Source: Chara braunii
Lineage: Eukaryota; Streptophyta; Charophyceae; Charales; Characeae
Direction: 5' to 3'
NCBI GenBank assembly: GCA_003427395.1
Contig: BFEA01000470.1
Coordinates: forward strand, 1,102,017-1,124,614
Length of the DNA: 22,598 nucleotides
Positions 1-9,952 of the stretch are shown here, in pieces. The translations under genes and the position numbers were made by a program. The number at the start of each line of letters is the position of its first letter. The stretch's first letter is position 1. The notes under the pieces were generated by a model. The model saw only the letters and a list, made by a program, of their open reading frames with translations, was not told where the DNA came from and did no database searches.

Positions 1-840
1 CTCTTTCTTTTGCTGTGTTTTTGGTAGCCGCGGTCTGCATGATCGGATCGATGCGTGGAGAGCGGCTACGTCCCCCACGCCACAATCAGACCATGCAGAT
101 GTAGGCAATCCCTCCCTCTTCCCTTCTTCTAAGTCCTTGTAATTTCGTGTTCTTCGCGCATGCATGCACGCTATAAATTTCGGTTGCGCGATTAGTTAAC
201 TCTCTTAACCAGCGGTTGGAAGCTCGGGGTTGCGGGATCAGGAAGGGTCGGCACACGAGCGAAGTAAGAGGTGAGTAGAACAGGAGTCGGGCGACCCGAC
301 GAACTGGTGCCAAACGCGCGGGGTTGACGAGGGCCACGACGGACTGTGGGCGCGGGCGAACCCGACGGGTGCGGGAGGACTAAGCGGGGTGACGACTTAC
401 TGGGTTGGTGCGCGACGACGGACTGTCCGCATTGGAGAAGAAGAGAGATGAAGAGAGAGTTGAGGGTTGATGGACGTGGAGTTGTTGTTTCTTTTATCTT
501 TTCTCCCTCCAATCTCGTGTATATAAGTTTTGATTTCGGCTCTGGGCGATTGCCCAATTTTTGTTTATCAGAACTTGGGCTTGGGTTTTTGCCCGCACTT
601 ATCCTTGCGATTTCCACTTCGGATGCACTGTGTGTATGATTGCTGATTGTATGAATGTATGGATGCTATGCTTGCTTGTTTATCTTTTTACAGGGAATCC
701 TTGTCCTTGCTTTTGTTGTCGCCTTCGATGCGCTCGTGTGTAGAATAGGAATTTTGCGCAATCGATACTTTTGTCCTTGTCTTTGCTTGCCCTTTTGATC
801 GAGCTGTTTTTGGTCGTTGCATCTTGCATGCTCATAACAT
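1..840. other. No recognisable gene
   Basis: No open frame here resembles a protein I know. The plus-strand frame at 346-639 and the minus-strand frame at 192-617 overlap antiparallel, are of low complexity and lack family motifs. A TATATAAG string lies near 520, but nothing downstream reads as a gene, so I do not call a promoter. Composition changes from GC-rich (220-430) to T-rich (480-830). Confidence 0.5.
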
Positions 841-1935
841 CACGGAGTGATTAGATGATCGGATGCCGGGCTTGGCGAGCGCCGCGCGAGGACACGTGTA
901 AAACGAGATCTGAGTTGCGCACTTACACGTACCCCCCGGCGTCAACTCGCCAGGACCATCAATCGCAGATGCCCTATCCGAGTGGGAACGGTCGTCCCGG
1001 AATCCGCAGCGGCGCAGTCGTCCCGCACGAGCACGCGTAAGTCCGACGCCATCCGCGTGGCCTGTACGTGCTCGCACGCGGCGACCACGATCGCCACGGA
1101 CCCGCCCTTAGGCAACTCATAATACCGCCATGACACAATGATGCAATCCTGGAATTCCGACTCATCATACGACCCGGATTACTTCACCCCTTGGATAAAC
1201 GAACTCCTTCGATAGAGATACCCCTGCCTAACCGAGAACTGACTTTGTCCTCGGGAATTCCACTGCACCACCACTAGCGACCCCCGGTGCTCTGATTTCC
1301 CTTCTCCGGACCATACCTATTACTTCATCCACCCCAGATTTGTCGTTATTACCACCAATTTCCCTCCCTTTCGCCTTCTTCTTCCGTACCACCAACTCGG
1401 CGTCGTCCCGTGGCCGGCTATAGCCCCCTACTGGCCCAGCACACCCTGCGGGAACTGCCGACGACGCGGCGATCAGAGAACCCCGGAGTTCCGGAGGCCT
1501 AACCCGAACGCACAACGACCAGCGACACGTGGCAACTCCCGACAAACGGACTCATCAGAACCCCACCTACCCCGAAGGGACCCGTCCCCGAACCGCCGTC
1601 CCCGAAACCAATGGCTCGCTCGGTCTTGAGCGAACCGCGCATACCATCTGCCTTGTAACCCGAAGACGCCCTCTCCGCCAAATTGCACTCGTGCCCCCGA
1701 AAGACCCTGTCACAGGAGATCTCAGTTCTGACCTGGGACTCCACTTTCCCCAAAAATCCTTGGCACACCCCTTTTGGCACTTCCAAGCCCACATCCCACT
1801 CCGATCAGGAAGTCGAGCTAGGCGTGAGGTTGGGCGTCACAGAGGTGGAAAGTCGGTGCCAAACTTCCGATGTTGAAGGTCTTCCACTTGTTTTTCCATC
1901 TACTGTAAGTGCTTGCTTTCTACTGATGGAAAGAG
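841..1935. other. GC-rich gene-free stretch with short inverted repeats
   Basis: This block is distinctly richer in G and C than its flanks. Several overlapping frames are open by composition, but none shows a domain. Two perfect 8-bp inverted repeats are visible: ACGTGTAA at 894-901 with TTACACGT at 923-930, and CGAGCACG at 1028-1035 with CGTGCTCG at 1067-1074. It could be part of a decayed transposon, since it directly precedes the recombinase remnant, but nothing here proves that. Confidence 0.4.
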
Positions 1936-2642
1936 ATGGTGAAGGAGATCCTTGCTAGAGTAGCAGAGTGCGAGCTTTCCGCAGAGCTTATCGAGAGTAT
2001 TCGTTGCAGAGAGGTGTGGTTGGGTGAAAGAAATTTAAGAGGGCGTTGGAGCATATTAGGATGAAGGTGAGAATACTGAAGGGATATGCGAAAGCTCAGG
2101 CTTATCGGGATGAAGGGGCGTTCTTGTACTTATGGGAGAGTTGGCAGCGTTGTGGTGAGGGGTTGAGATTGCAATATAAGGAAATTGATATTGAACAGCA
2201 GGTCGTGCGTCCAGGTTACACAAAAATTGATTGTCATGGTGGAAGATTTATGATAAGGTTACGGGATGCAAAAGGGGAAGAGGAAACCTTTTTGGGATGA
2301 CTTCCGGAATTGTTGAGCAGTTATGATCGGTTGGGGTAAGATATAAAGAAAGGTTACTTGTTTCGACCGATGCGTGGTGATGGTCCGGTAAGTGGTGGAG
2401 GTTTTAACAAGCGTATAGAGAAATGGTTTGAGGAGGCTGGAGTTTATGAGGGCGAGAGTGGATACGGCTTTCGGATTGGGGGAGTTCAGGCAGGAATAGA
2501 GGAGGGTTGGAGTTTGGGTGAGATGATGCGGCAATGAACGTGGAGCAGTGTGGGGACGTTTATGAGATACGGATACGGGATTCGTCGTGGGTGGGAAATG
2601 AGAAGTGAGGGGGCTTTAGATGGAGAAGAAAAATTGTTGTGA
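1936..2642 (+). pseudogene. Tyrosine recombinase pseudogene (DIRS- or Crypton-type)
   Basis: This is the remnant of a lambda-integrase-superfamily tyrosine recombinase, the enzyme that inserts DIRS-group retrotransposons and Cryptons through a circular DNA intermediate. The frame running through 2046-2642 reads LWESWQRCGEGLRLQYKEID; the first catalytic Arg is plausibly codon 2148-2150. Next comes GYLFRPMRGDGPVS and FNKRIEKWFEEAGVYEG, then GYGFRIGG with the second catalytic Arg at 2472-2474, and TFMRYGYG with the likely nucleophile Tyr at 2568-2570. The usual His before the second Arg reads as Tyr. Three in-frame stops interrupt it (2298-2300, 2337-2339, 2535-2537); the last sits where families often have a Trp. 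An N-terminal part starting at ATG 1936 is in another frame, implying a frameshift near 2030-2060. There is no ATG in the core frame. No RT is visible on this strand nearby. The family call is firm from motif order; the exact class is uncertain. Confidence 0.78.
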
Positions 2643-3119
2643 GGCTAAGGATTGCAAGGTTGAGGGTGGTGAAGTGGACCCTGGGGCTGGGAAGGCAGGA
2701 GAAAGTGGATTCGGGGATGGTGAAGCCTCGGATAATGTTGAGTGAGAGAGTGTGTGGGTACCAGATTGTGCGTTGCGATGAAGGTAATATAAGAAGGTAG
2801 GAGGCTGGGCTGGCGAGCGCCCTGGAGAGTGTGATGTAGTAGTGTTGTAGGTGGGAAGATCCAGCGATGGGGAAGGGACGGTAGCAAGTTTCTGTCTAAT
2901 GAGAGAGCGTCTATTTTGGAAGCTTTTGTTGATCAATTTCTGAGGACAAAGGTTGGACAAACGTGGTGATAGTCAGATGCGAAAAGGTCAATTGCTGGTA
3001 TACCTATGTGAGAGAAGATTTTGACCTTTATGTGGGCTGCTAAACCCTAATCTGTGTTGTCTTCCATTTTAGATATAGACTCAGTTGTTGTATTCAGAGT
3101 TCTGGGAATCCAGACAGGA
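2643..3119. other. Purine-rich stretch, no recognised gene
   Basis: The plus strand is rich in G and A, as in the recombinase remnant just before it, and could be its decayed 3' flank. The minus-strand frame at 2616-2960 is Ser/Pro/Thr-rich, as expected from the complement of purine-rich DNA, and shows no domain. A short plus-strand string around 2885-2960 looks protein-like but is too short to assign. Confidence 0.4.
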
Positions 3120-3640
3120 CTGAGAAGGGAGTCGAAGAGAAGTAGGATGGGGGCGATGATACGCTATCGAGCGCATCGGCCCCCACGCGAGCGAGGGCCC
3201 TCCCGGCCGCGTCACACAAGACAAACTTAGGCTTTCAACTTTTTAGAGACAACTCGGGGACGAGACGGTAACCCGCGCTGAACCTTCGCAGCTCCGACCG
3301 AGTGCGCCAGCTGTACATCCCGCGGTCCACTACGACATGATAGGTTCTCGCGGGGCACAACTTACCTTCCCTAAGGGGCTGTCATCACCCTTAGGGGTGT
3401 ATCGCCGTCGAGCTACCGACCCACGTGTGAAGGCTTTTATAATGCAATTGCAGAGGTAGGCCGGCCGAGGGCGTTTGCTCGTTCGCTGTAGCATAGGTAT
3501 GCATGGTTAAATGCCAAAGTGGACCCGAACGTCGTCCATCCCTGGGGCGCTGATCTCCCAGGAATCGGACGTATGTCGGTCGACTAGGACGTGATATTCC
3601 AAGCGTAACGAAAACTTTGAGCGATCCTAGTCCCTTCTTT
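3120..3640. other. GC-rich block without gene, with a 9-bp hairpin
   Basis: The composition shifts abruptly to GC-rich and no long frame exists on either strand. A perfect 9-bp inverted repeat pairs CCCTAAGGG (3369-3377) with CCCTTAGGG (3388-3396) around a 10-nt loop. It may be an insertion such as a solo LTR or satellite fragment, but I could not find terminal repeats or a target duplication. Confidence 0.4.
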
Positions 3641-5489
3641 CAAAGACAATCAAGAGTTTATCAGACAAAACACTTTCAAAAGAAGACTGAGATCAACGTA
3701 AGTTGACTTATTTTCTGAAATCGATACATCCATATTGCAATTATGCCTACCACTCGTTTAGATCAAATCGACAAAGGCTGACTTGGCTTGTCATTCAACG
3801 ACGAGCCATGATGAGTTGACTCGACTTCAAATAACACTTGTCAACAAAATGATAAAAACATGATTAATATGCATAGCGATGCTTGAATAGCGTCTGATCG
3901 AATCATCTCTACTCTGCCTGCCAAATGGCTGGGCTGACACGACTGTTCGACTTGATGAGGTGCGTTGCCAAGTTCTTTCATTCCACCCCATACTGACTGC
4001 TAGCAAAGAAATGCTGACATCCGAACTTCCAAGCAAAGTTAAGATGCTATCGCTCTAATAATGAATGCGCTTTCATTCTAACTTTGGCATGAATGTCATC
4101 TGTAAGTAATCCGGCTACCACTATACAAGTCAGCGATCGACTTGAACAACCGAACACTGGATGTCTCATTAAGGACGAGGATCTGCTTTCAAATTTTGTT
4201 GGTTGCCTTGTCCTCCTCGCCCTCATTGACCCTGTTGGGAAGGGTCATTCCCGACTCTAGCTATTCAAGCCTTGCTCGCCACATCGACCCCATTGGTCCT
4301 CGCTTCTTGTAGCGAGGCCAACTACGACAAGAGTGTCAAGCCATGCTCTGTTCGAACTAGTAACCATGAATCGAGCTTCTTGTAGCTCAGTTCTCCATGC
4401 ACGAGTGACCCCTAAAACGACCACTAGAGGGGTATGGTATGGCAGTTCCCTCTGTAACGCGAGGCGTCATGGAACTCAAGGTCCTCTGCGATTAGCCGCA
4501 AATCCTTTCCCTAGAAGGTAGTTTGGGATACCCATCGTCCTCGCCCGAGCGAACCTCGGATCTCAGAAGTCGGGCTAGCTCCACCACAACAGCATGGTCT
4601 CCCCCCGCATGAGCGGTCCATCCCAAGTTGTTAGCAGGGACAGCCCCTAAGGCAGCGAACCCCCGCCTCAGATGTCTCCTAGGAAAGGGAAAGACGTCTA
4701 CCACGGCATACAAAATAGTCCCTTGTCGCCTGACGTCAAGGGTAACTTAGACGAAGAAAAAAAATCCCAGAAGAGAAAGTCATTCAGATAGATGGGCATA
4801 GACAGGGAGGGTCATTCGAGAAAGAACGGGCAACCTCAGGAAAAAAGTCTATGTCCAATTGATTTCTTCTTCTTTGTGTGGTCACTTCATTTTTCGTCAT
4901 CTACCGACTTCCCATCCCTTCAACATACATACAAGTGAGCAACAGAGAACAAACATCATTCTCTCATTGCCATTGATATGGTCAGATTCTCATTTCCCAG
5001 GCATCTCTTCTACCTAACTGCACATCAAATCGAACAACAAGTTCAAAAGAAGACAATGCAATCCCAAACTCATGTCAGACTTTCATTCACGCGTGCAAAC
5101 ACATATTTCCTCTACCTTTTTAGTGAACATTCAAAGAACAGGGTCAAGCAAGTGTGGGTTCACACATGTGTGAAGGGGTCTGAGCCAAACCGACCAATTG
5201 ACTGACTGACTGACCTTGAGTGAAAATGATGTACGACTCACTCAAGAAAACCGTATAAATTCTCGCCTTCAGGTGAGTAACTTTCACAATGAGCCGTCAG
5301 CAAAGTGATCCACATCACTCTCTTGCGACGACCGCCTGCCACAATACCTTTTCAACAACAATCACTTCGCAATAATCTGACGATGTCTTAGCATCGCCGT
5401 CACACTAACCGCACCACCACGCCGTTGTCGTTAATACTAGAGCATGCTTCCATAAAATGTCCCTCACAATCAAGGCAAAACAGGTAGTG
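3641..5489. other. Gene-free region
   Basis: All frames are short and without recognisable domains. The only structured items are the pair of hairpins at 4298-4388, listed separately. The sequence between 4740 and 5300 is A-rich, ordinary intergenic DNA. Confidence 0.4.
4298..4388. repeat. Two hairpins with an identical TCTTGT loop
   Basis: CCTCGCT (4298-4304) pairs perfectly with AGCGAGG (4311-4317) around the loop TCTTGT. Downstream, GAGCT (4373-4377) pairs with AGCTC (4384-4388) around the same TCTTGT loop. The stems differ in sequence yet both remain paired. The shared 10-mer CTTCTTGTAG makes a small direct repeat. No function is evident; chance remains possible for stems this short. Confidence 0.45.
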
Positions 5490-6063
5490 CTTCTGCGCCA
5501 CCACCTAGAACGCACTGCCACCGCCACAAAAGTTCGGCAACACTTCCTCGTTGCTGCCAAAAAAAAACACCGTCGACGCCAGAAGATTTCGGAAGTACTT
5601 CCACGTCACCACCAAAATCTCAGCGCCGCCGCCACAAAAAAAATCGGTAGCGCTTCCCCTGCACCACTTGCGGAAGGCCACCACCGTGCAAGACGGGCAG
5701 AGCCTCCCCTGCACCACTTGCTGAAGACCTGCCGCCGCCGTGCAAAACGGGCAGAGTTTCCCCTGCACCACTTTGTCGAAGGCCTACCGTCGCCGTGTAA
5801 AACGGGTAGAGCCTCCCCTGCACCGCTTGCCGAAGACCTGCCGCCACTGTGCAAAACGGACAGAGCCTCCCCTGCACCGCTTGCCGAGGACCTGCCACCG
5901 CTGTGCAAAACGGGCAGAGTTTCCCCTGCACCACTTTGTCGGAGACCTGCCGCCGCCATGCAAAACGGGCAGAGTTTCTCATGCACCACTTTGCTGAAGA
6001 TCTGCCGCCGCCGTGCAAAACAGGCAGAGTTTCCCCTGCACCACTTTGTCGGAGACCTGCCGC
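5490..6063. repeat. Minisatellite with 54/55-bp unit
   Basis: Seven clear head-to-tail units start at 5659, 5709, 5763, 5818, 5872, 5926 and 5981, with lengths 50, 54, 55, 54, 54, 55 and 55 bp. A partial eighth unit starts at 6036. Each unit opens with CTGCACC(A/G)C, has TGC(A/C)AAAAC-like sequence in the middle and ends GGGCAGAG(TT/CC)TCCC, apart from point changes. More diverged copies precede them from about 5490. Open frames cross the array on both strands (for example 5457-6110 + and 5606-6214 -), but the 55-bp units rotate the frame, so I regard those ORFs as by-products rather than genes. Confidence 0.9.
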
Positions 6064-6297
6064 GAACAACAGCACCTCCCCTTGGGCACCACGCAGCACG
6101 GTGGCTATAGCAACCTCTCCCTTCCTCTCTTAATGCAGACCTCCACTCCACTCCTTTCACTCGCTGCCCCTCAACACTCTGGCAGCACAATGCTGCTCTC
6201 CACTCCACACTCAATCAGAATGTGGGCAGCACCTCAACTGAGTGAGGATGCTGCTGGCCAACCCTGCTTTTATAGTTGGGCTGGAGTGGTGGGCAGC

Positions 6298-6580
6298 CAC
6301 TTGAGGCTCAGCCAAAAAACGAGGTTGAGCCTGACCCTCGATCTGAACTTCGATTGAGGGTTGGGAATCTTGATGTTCCACTAGGAACATCAACCAGGAA
6401 CATCAAGTCCCAGACTTTGGTAATGCACCCGGTTGCCATACCTGGCCAGGTGCAGCCACGAAGTGGCTGTATGAAGCCATTCTCAGCAAATTGTTGAAAT
6501 CAATAGTCTGCAGTCACTTCAAGGTCCAGATGCTTCTCTGCCCTGCATCTGGACCGAGGTCATGAACGACCTTGTGACTG
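6298..6580. repeat. Cluster of short perfect stem-loops
   Basis: Six paired elements lie within 280 bp. AGGCTCA (6304-6310) pairs with TGAGCCT (6326-6332), and CCCTC (6335-6339) with GAGGG (6356-6360). TTGATGTTCC (6370-6379) pairs with GGAACATCAA (6384-6393) across 4 nt, followed by another GGAACATCAA copy just downstream. TGCACC (6424-6429) pairs with GGTGCA (6449-6454), and AGCCAC (6454-6459) with GTGGCT (6463-6468). GGTCCAGATGC (6523-6533) pairs with GCATCTGGACC (6545-6555), enclosed by CAGTCAC (6511-6517) and GTGACTG (6574-6580). The density suggests a structured mobile element or its decayed end; no coding frame explains it. Confidence 0.7.
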
Positions 6581-6608
6581 TTTTTTTGTTTTTCCAACTC
6601 TCCTCCTC

Positions 6609-6611
<3 letters not shown>

Positions 6612-6661
<50 letters not shown>
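6612..6661 (+). repeat. T50 homopolymer
   Basis: An uninterrupted run of about 50 T follows a C-rich pyrimidine stretch. Read on the minus strand it is an A50 tract, so it could mark the tail of a minus-strand retroposon. A GCTGCCCC / GGGGCAGC inverted repeat (6667-6674 and 6690-6697) follows directly. Confidence 0.9.
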
Positions 6662-6666
<5 letters not shown>

Positions 6667-6697
6667 GCTGCCCCCTCGTTTCTCTGGAAGGGGCAGC

Positions 6698-7371
6698 TCG
6701 TTTTTTCGAAATGAGCAGCTTTCCCCCCCTCATGCAGTCATTTCACAGTGTCAAACTAGAGTCAAGCTCAGAGGGTTGTTCTCACTCCCCCCCCCCCTTG
6801 CTCCTTCACACCTGTACCCGAGGGGCTAATCGATTGGAGACTTACCTGTTGGCTGTTGTGCCGCTCCTCTGCCAAGTAAGAGTCTCGATTTCTCTCTCTC
6901 TTATAGTAGTGGTAGTAGTAGTAGGAGTAGGGTATTTCCCCATGTTCTAGAGGTAGATTCATTTCATTTTGCTTCTTATTGACAATTGCAGCCCGTTCGT
7001 CAAAACGAATGGGGCCCTAATGCAATCACGAACGAGGCAAAAAAAACTAAATCTAAACAACCTAATAAAACGAAATAAAATTCAAAACAAAATCTAAAAG
7101 AAGAAACTCCTTAAAAAAAATTAAAAAAAAAAAAGAATACAAAAAAAGGAACGAATTCATATCTTGCAGTAGAACGGTTGCCCGTTAAAACGGGCGTCAG
7201 TACCTTCTGGGGACTCCATGTCCCCTTTTCTTTTGACAGCGCCAGGTGGCGCTTCACGTCCCACCTAGTTGTAGATTTTTTTTTATTATTTTTTTTTTTA
7301 CTTTCTTTTTCCGTTGGCCTCAACCAGCGGTCACATCACATTTCGTGGTTTTTCAGCCACGAGCAGCCAAA
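6698..7371. other. Gene-free, low-complexity stretch
   Basis: It contains a C11 run near 6788, a GTAGTA-type short repeat near 6905-6930 and A-rich DNA at 7040-7150. No frame resembles a protein. Confidence 0.45.
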
Positions 7372-7549
7372 CCCCAGGGGCATGGCCCTGCTAGCAAAGA
7401 GGATTAGATCGAATGCCTGAATCGGGACGAGATTATGAGGATGTGCAAAAAATCGAGATTGAACTGCTCTTCTGCATCTCTGCACAAAATGCGTCCAGCT
7501 TCATGAGCTCGATCCTATCCTTCTTGCTAGTGGGATCTCAGCCCTAGGG
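7372..7549. repeat. Foldback (hairpin) element, copy 1
   Basis: Two imperfect inverted arms of 58 bp (7372-7429 and 7492-7549) enclose a 62-nt loop. The outer ends are CCCCAGGGG and CCCTAGGG; the inner arm ends GGACG (7425-7429) and CGTCC (7492-7496) pair perfectly. The arms share CTAGCAA, AGGAT and GATCGA blocks. The loop contains CTTCTGCATCTCT. The same layout and loop motif recur at 18202-18375, which makes this a family and not a chance palindrome. It has no coding capacity and resembles a foldback MITE in form. I found no certain target-site duplication. Confidence 0.7.
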
Positions 7550-7710
7550 TAATGAAAAAAAATCTAAGAACAGTCTTAAATAAATAAATAATAAAGCAAA
7601 CGAAGTAAAACACAAAAACTTACCTAAACTCGTTGCCCGAACGTGATGGGCGCTTGCTTCAATTCAGGGGACACTAAGTCCCCAATCACTTCCCACCGTG
7701 CCACTTGGTG

Positions 7711-7711
<1 letters not shown>

Positions 7712-7740
<29 letters not shown>
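7712..7740 (+). repeat. T29 homopolymer
   Basis: A run of about 29 T, one of the strand-biased T tracts of the window. It separates the foldback copy from the next hairpin cluster. Confidence 0.9.
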
Positions 7741-7742
<2 letters not shown>

Positions 7743-8300
7743 GTTTCTTGATTTAGGCGTGTCATCCTTGCGTAGGGGCCATGCTGATCTGAGCGACAGA
7801 TCTCAGTCGCGCGATCTTGATAATCGCGCGGCCGAAATCGACCGGGCCCAACTGCCTTGGGCTGCTCCAAAAGAAGCTAGCCCGGTAGGAAGTGTGCAAC
7901 CAGGTTTGATCCCGATATCTGTCGGGTAAGAGTGTTGTATCCTACTGGGTTAACTCCTATCACCACAATGATAGGAGCAACTCTTCTATATGAAGAGCTT
8001 GCCCAGTCACTTTTTCCCCATGTCGTGGCCTTGCAGGCTCTGCCTGACTGCGGCTCTACAGATCCCCTCTGCCTGAAGCCTAATAGGCTTTGCTGGCAGA
8101 CCCTGCCCCGTCGCTTCGCCGGGTGACCTCGACATCGGCCTATCAACCCCCTGGTTCGATGTCAACCCCCGCGGCCCAGGAAATAAAACCCTTCTTCCTA
8201 TTTCCCCTGCGTCGCAACTCTATACCCGGCGCACCCCTCTTCTTAGCCTTCTTAGGCCATGAATTGCCCGACTGCTAAGCCGCACGACATTATTTTAGGT
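7741..8300. repeat. GC-rich block dense in stem-loops
   Basis: CGCGCGAT (7808-7815) pairs with ATCGCGCG (7823-7830). CCCGA (7912-7916) pairs with TCGGG (7922-7926). CTCCTATC (7954-7961) pairs with GATAGGAG (7970-7977). CTCTTC (7981-7986) pairs with GAAGAG (7992-7997). AAGCCT (8076-8081) pairs with AGGCTT (8085-8090), nested inside CTGCC/GGCAG (8069-8073 and 8095-8099). A looser pairing joins the CCCGGTAGGA region near 7880 to TCCTACTGGG near 7940. The many compact stems look RNA-like, but I cannot fold them into a known RNA family. The short frames here (7877-8146 -, 7932-8126 +) are antiparallel shadows. Confidence 0.55.
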
Positions 8301-8545
8301 AGACTAGGTCTTAGTCTTTCATGACTGAGCACCATTGCCGCCTTGTTGGGAACCGCGAACGACAAGTCGTACCACTGTCTCTCGCTGTTTTGATCGAACG
8401 TCAATGACATCACACGTCAACGACGTCAAGCTTTAGGTCTCTCAGTTATAGGGTTGATCTAAATAACTTTTGCAACGTTAATCTCACCGTGTTCCTCAAT
8501 TCCAACGAAAAGAGTCGGACAACGTCTGACCTTGAAAAACTCGGG

Positions 8546-8569
8546 CAGAAACCCTCACAAGGGTTTCTG
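8546..8569. repeat. Perfect 10-bp stem-loop beyond the RNase H end
   Basis: CAGAAACCCT (8546-8555) pairs perfectly with AGGGTTTCTG (8560-8569) around a CACA tetraloop, with possible G-U extension outward. It lies just past the last recognisable RNase H residues of the minus-strand retrotransposon, where an element's 3' structure or terminal region would be expected. That role is inference. Confidence 0.65.
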
Positions 8570-8579
8570 TTTCGACAAC

Positions 8580-9952
8580 GTAACCAAGGATTGAAAGATT
8601 CGTCGATTGAATTCTTCCTTAGGAGTAGAGTTGTGGTGGTCTGGCTATCGGAGTGAAGTTTGATTGAGGTTGAGGAGAAAAGATGAGGGTGAGTAGTAGC
8701 AAGAAATCGGAATGTTTCGAAAATAGCAAGAGTTCTCTGTGAGTGGAAGATGACTTTAGCAATGATTGAGGTAAACATTGGTTGAATGTGATTGGTTCGT
8801 CGTGAAGATGGTTAATGACTGCTGCGATTTGAGATGCTGAAGCATCTGTGAATATGGATAGGGTAGCGGGGCGTATGGTCCAGAGTCTTCCTAGGAGGTG
8901 AGGTAGGTGAGAGATCCACCATATGAGATCCTGGATAGGGTTATCTGAGATTTGGATAGGGAAATCCCAGTTGGAAGGAGAAATGACTTCATAAAGTGAT
9001 GAAAGATAGAGATGGGTAGGTAATAAAACTTTGGATAGGGAAGCAAGTTTTTGTGCTAGTTTGGTGAGTGTTCTTCTAGAAGGGTTCAAGTAGGATTGGA
9101 TAAGACAAATGATCTTTTGAATTTTTTATTCGGGGACTCTTATTCGTTTAGAATGGGAATTCAGGGTGAACCCTAGAAAACGTATGGACTGGATGGGAGA
9201 AAAAAACATTTATGGGTACTAAAGAAAAAATCAAGGTTATGGAGTAGAGCGACGTAGTTGAACGTTTGCCATAGGGGTAAGGGTAACTCCCTGTTGGCGA
9301 GTGCAGAATCGTCGATGTAAGATGTAGCGAAAATGTTACGGATACGAAGTTCAACCATGATTTTCTGCATAACGGTTATAAAAATCCAGCAAGCAGAAGA
9401 AATTCAAAGCAGAGTGTTGCGAATTGATAGTTGAGACCATTCCAATGAAAAGCCAGATAAGGTCGCGAGATGGGGTGGACTAGGATATAGTAATAGTCAT
9501 TTTTAATGTCAAAATAAGTGAAAAAGTTATGGGTTGGTAAACCTGATAGGTGAGTGGTCGCGTCATCAATTGATTCGTAGTGAAAAGGGGGGAAGGTGGA
9601 AAAAAGATTAACGAAACGGACATCAAGTATGAAGCGAGTTTTGGAGGAGTTTTCTGTTGCAAAAACAGGGTTGATTACTATGAGATGTGAGAAGGGTTTT
9701 ATAACACCTCAGAAAAGAAGTTGTGAGATTGTTGATGAAATTAAGTTCATGTGGTGAGGGGGGTTGTTGTGATTGGGTATGATGAGAGGGTGGGGGGGAG
9801 GGTTAATTGAAGGACTTGTTTAAAGCGGAATGCGGGGAGAACTGATTTTACCATTCTTTTGACCTCAATAATCTTAGAGGTTGAAATGTGTGAAGTACCC
9901 TTGAACTGAAGTCTAACACCGTGACGAATCCATTGCAGAACTAAGTGGGAAT
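8580..9952 (-). pseudogene. DIRS-type reverse transcriptase-RNase H pseudogene
   Basis: This is the copying enzyme of a DIRS-group retrotransposon: an RNA-dependent DNA polymerase fused to RNase H. Reading down the minus strand, the order matches the family. VLQWIRHGVRLQFKG occurs near 9945-9905, then GVIKPFSHLIVINPVFATE, then TRFILDVRFVNLF. Motif A is YFDIKNDYYY, with the catalytic Asp at 9510-9508. FHWNGLNYQF follows, then SSACWIFITVMQKIM and motif C YIDDS, with the Asp pair at 9313-9308. SIRFLGFTLNS and the connection WWISHLPHLLGR come next. RNase H follows: FTDAS (Asp 8846-8844), SSTHREL (Glu 8735-8733) and HSDSQ (Asp 8649-8647). Family domain order and the catalytic residues of both domains are visible. 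At least three frameshifts (near 9400, 9190 and 8730) and stops make it dead, and a further break lies near 9700. The preceding Gag-like exon joins at a shifted frame. Confidence 0.88.

Noticed and set aside
510-540. TATATAAG as a promoter
   Set aside because: No gene-like sequence follows it, so the match carries no weight alone.
1529-1876. 115-residue plus-strand frame in the GC-rich block
   Set aside because: Overlaps long antiparallel frames in the same GC-rich DNA, with no domain; open by composition.
2259-2960. Minus-strand Ser/Thr/Pro-rich frames
   Set aside because: They are complements of the purine-rich recombinase region, whose plus-strand reading has recognisable YR motifs.
3041-3050. 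TAAACCCTAA, a plant-type telomere word
   Set aside because: A single copy; interstitial telomere arrays need several.
5659-6063. CRISPR-like regular repeats
   Set aside because: The repeats are contiguous with no unique spacers, in a eukaryotic context.
5457-6110. 217-residue plus-strand frame and 202-residue minus-strand frame
   Set aside because: Both are translations of the 54/55-bp minisatellite; the peptide repeats change frame between units.
7903-7913. GGTTTGATCCC resembling a tRNA or SINE B box
   Set aside because: I could not place an A box at the right distance or fold a cloverleaf around it.
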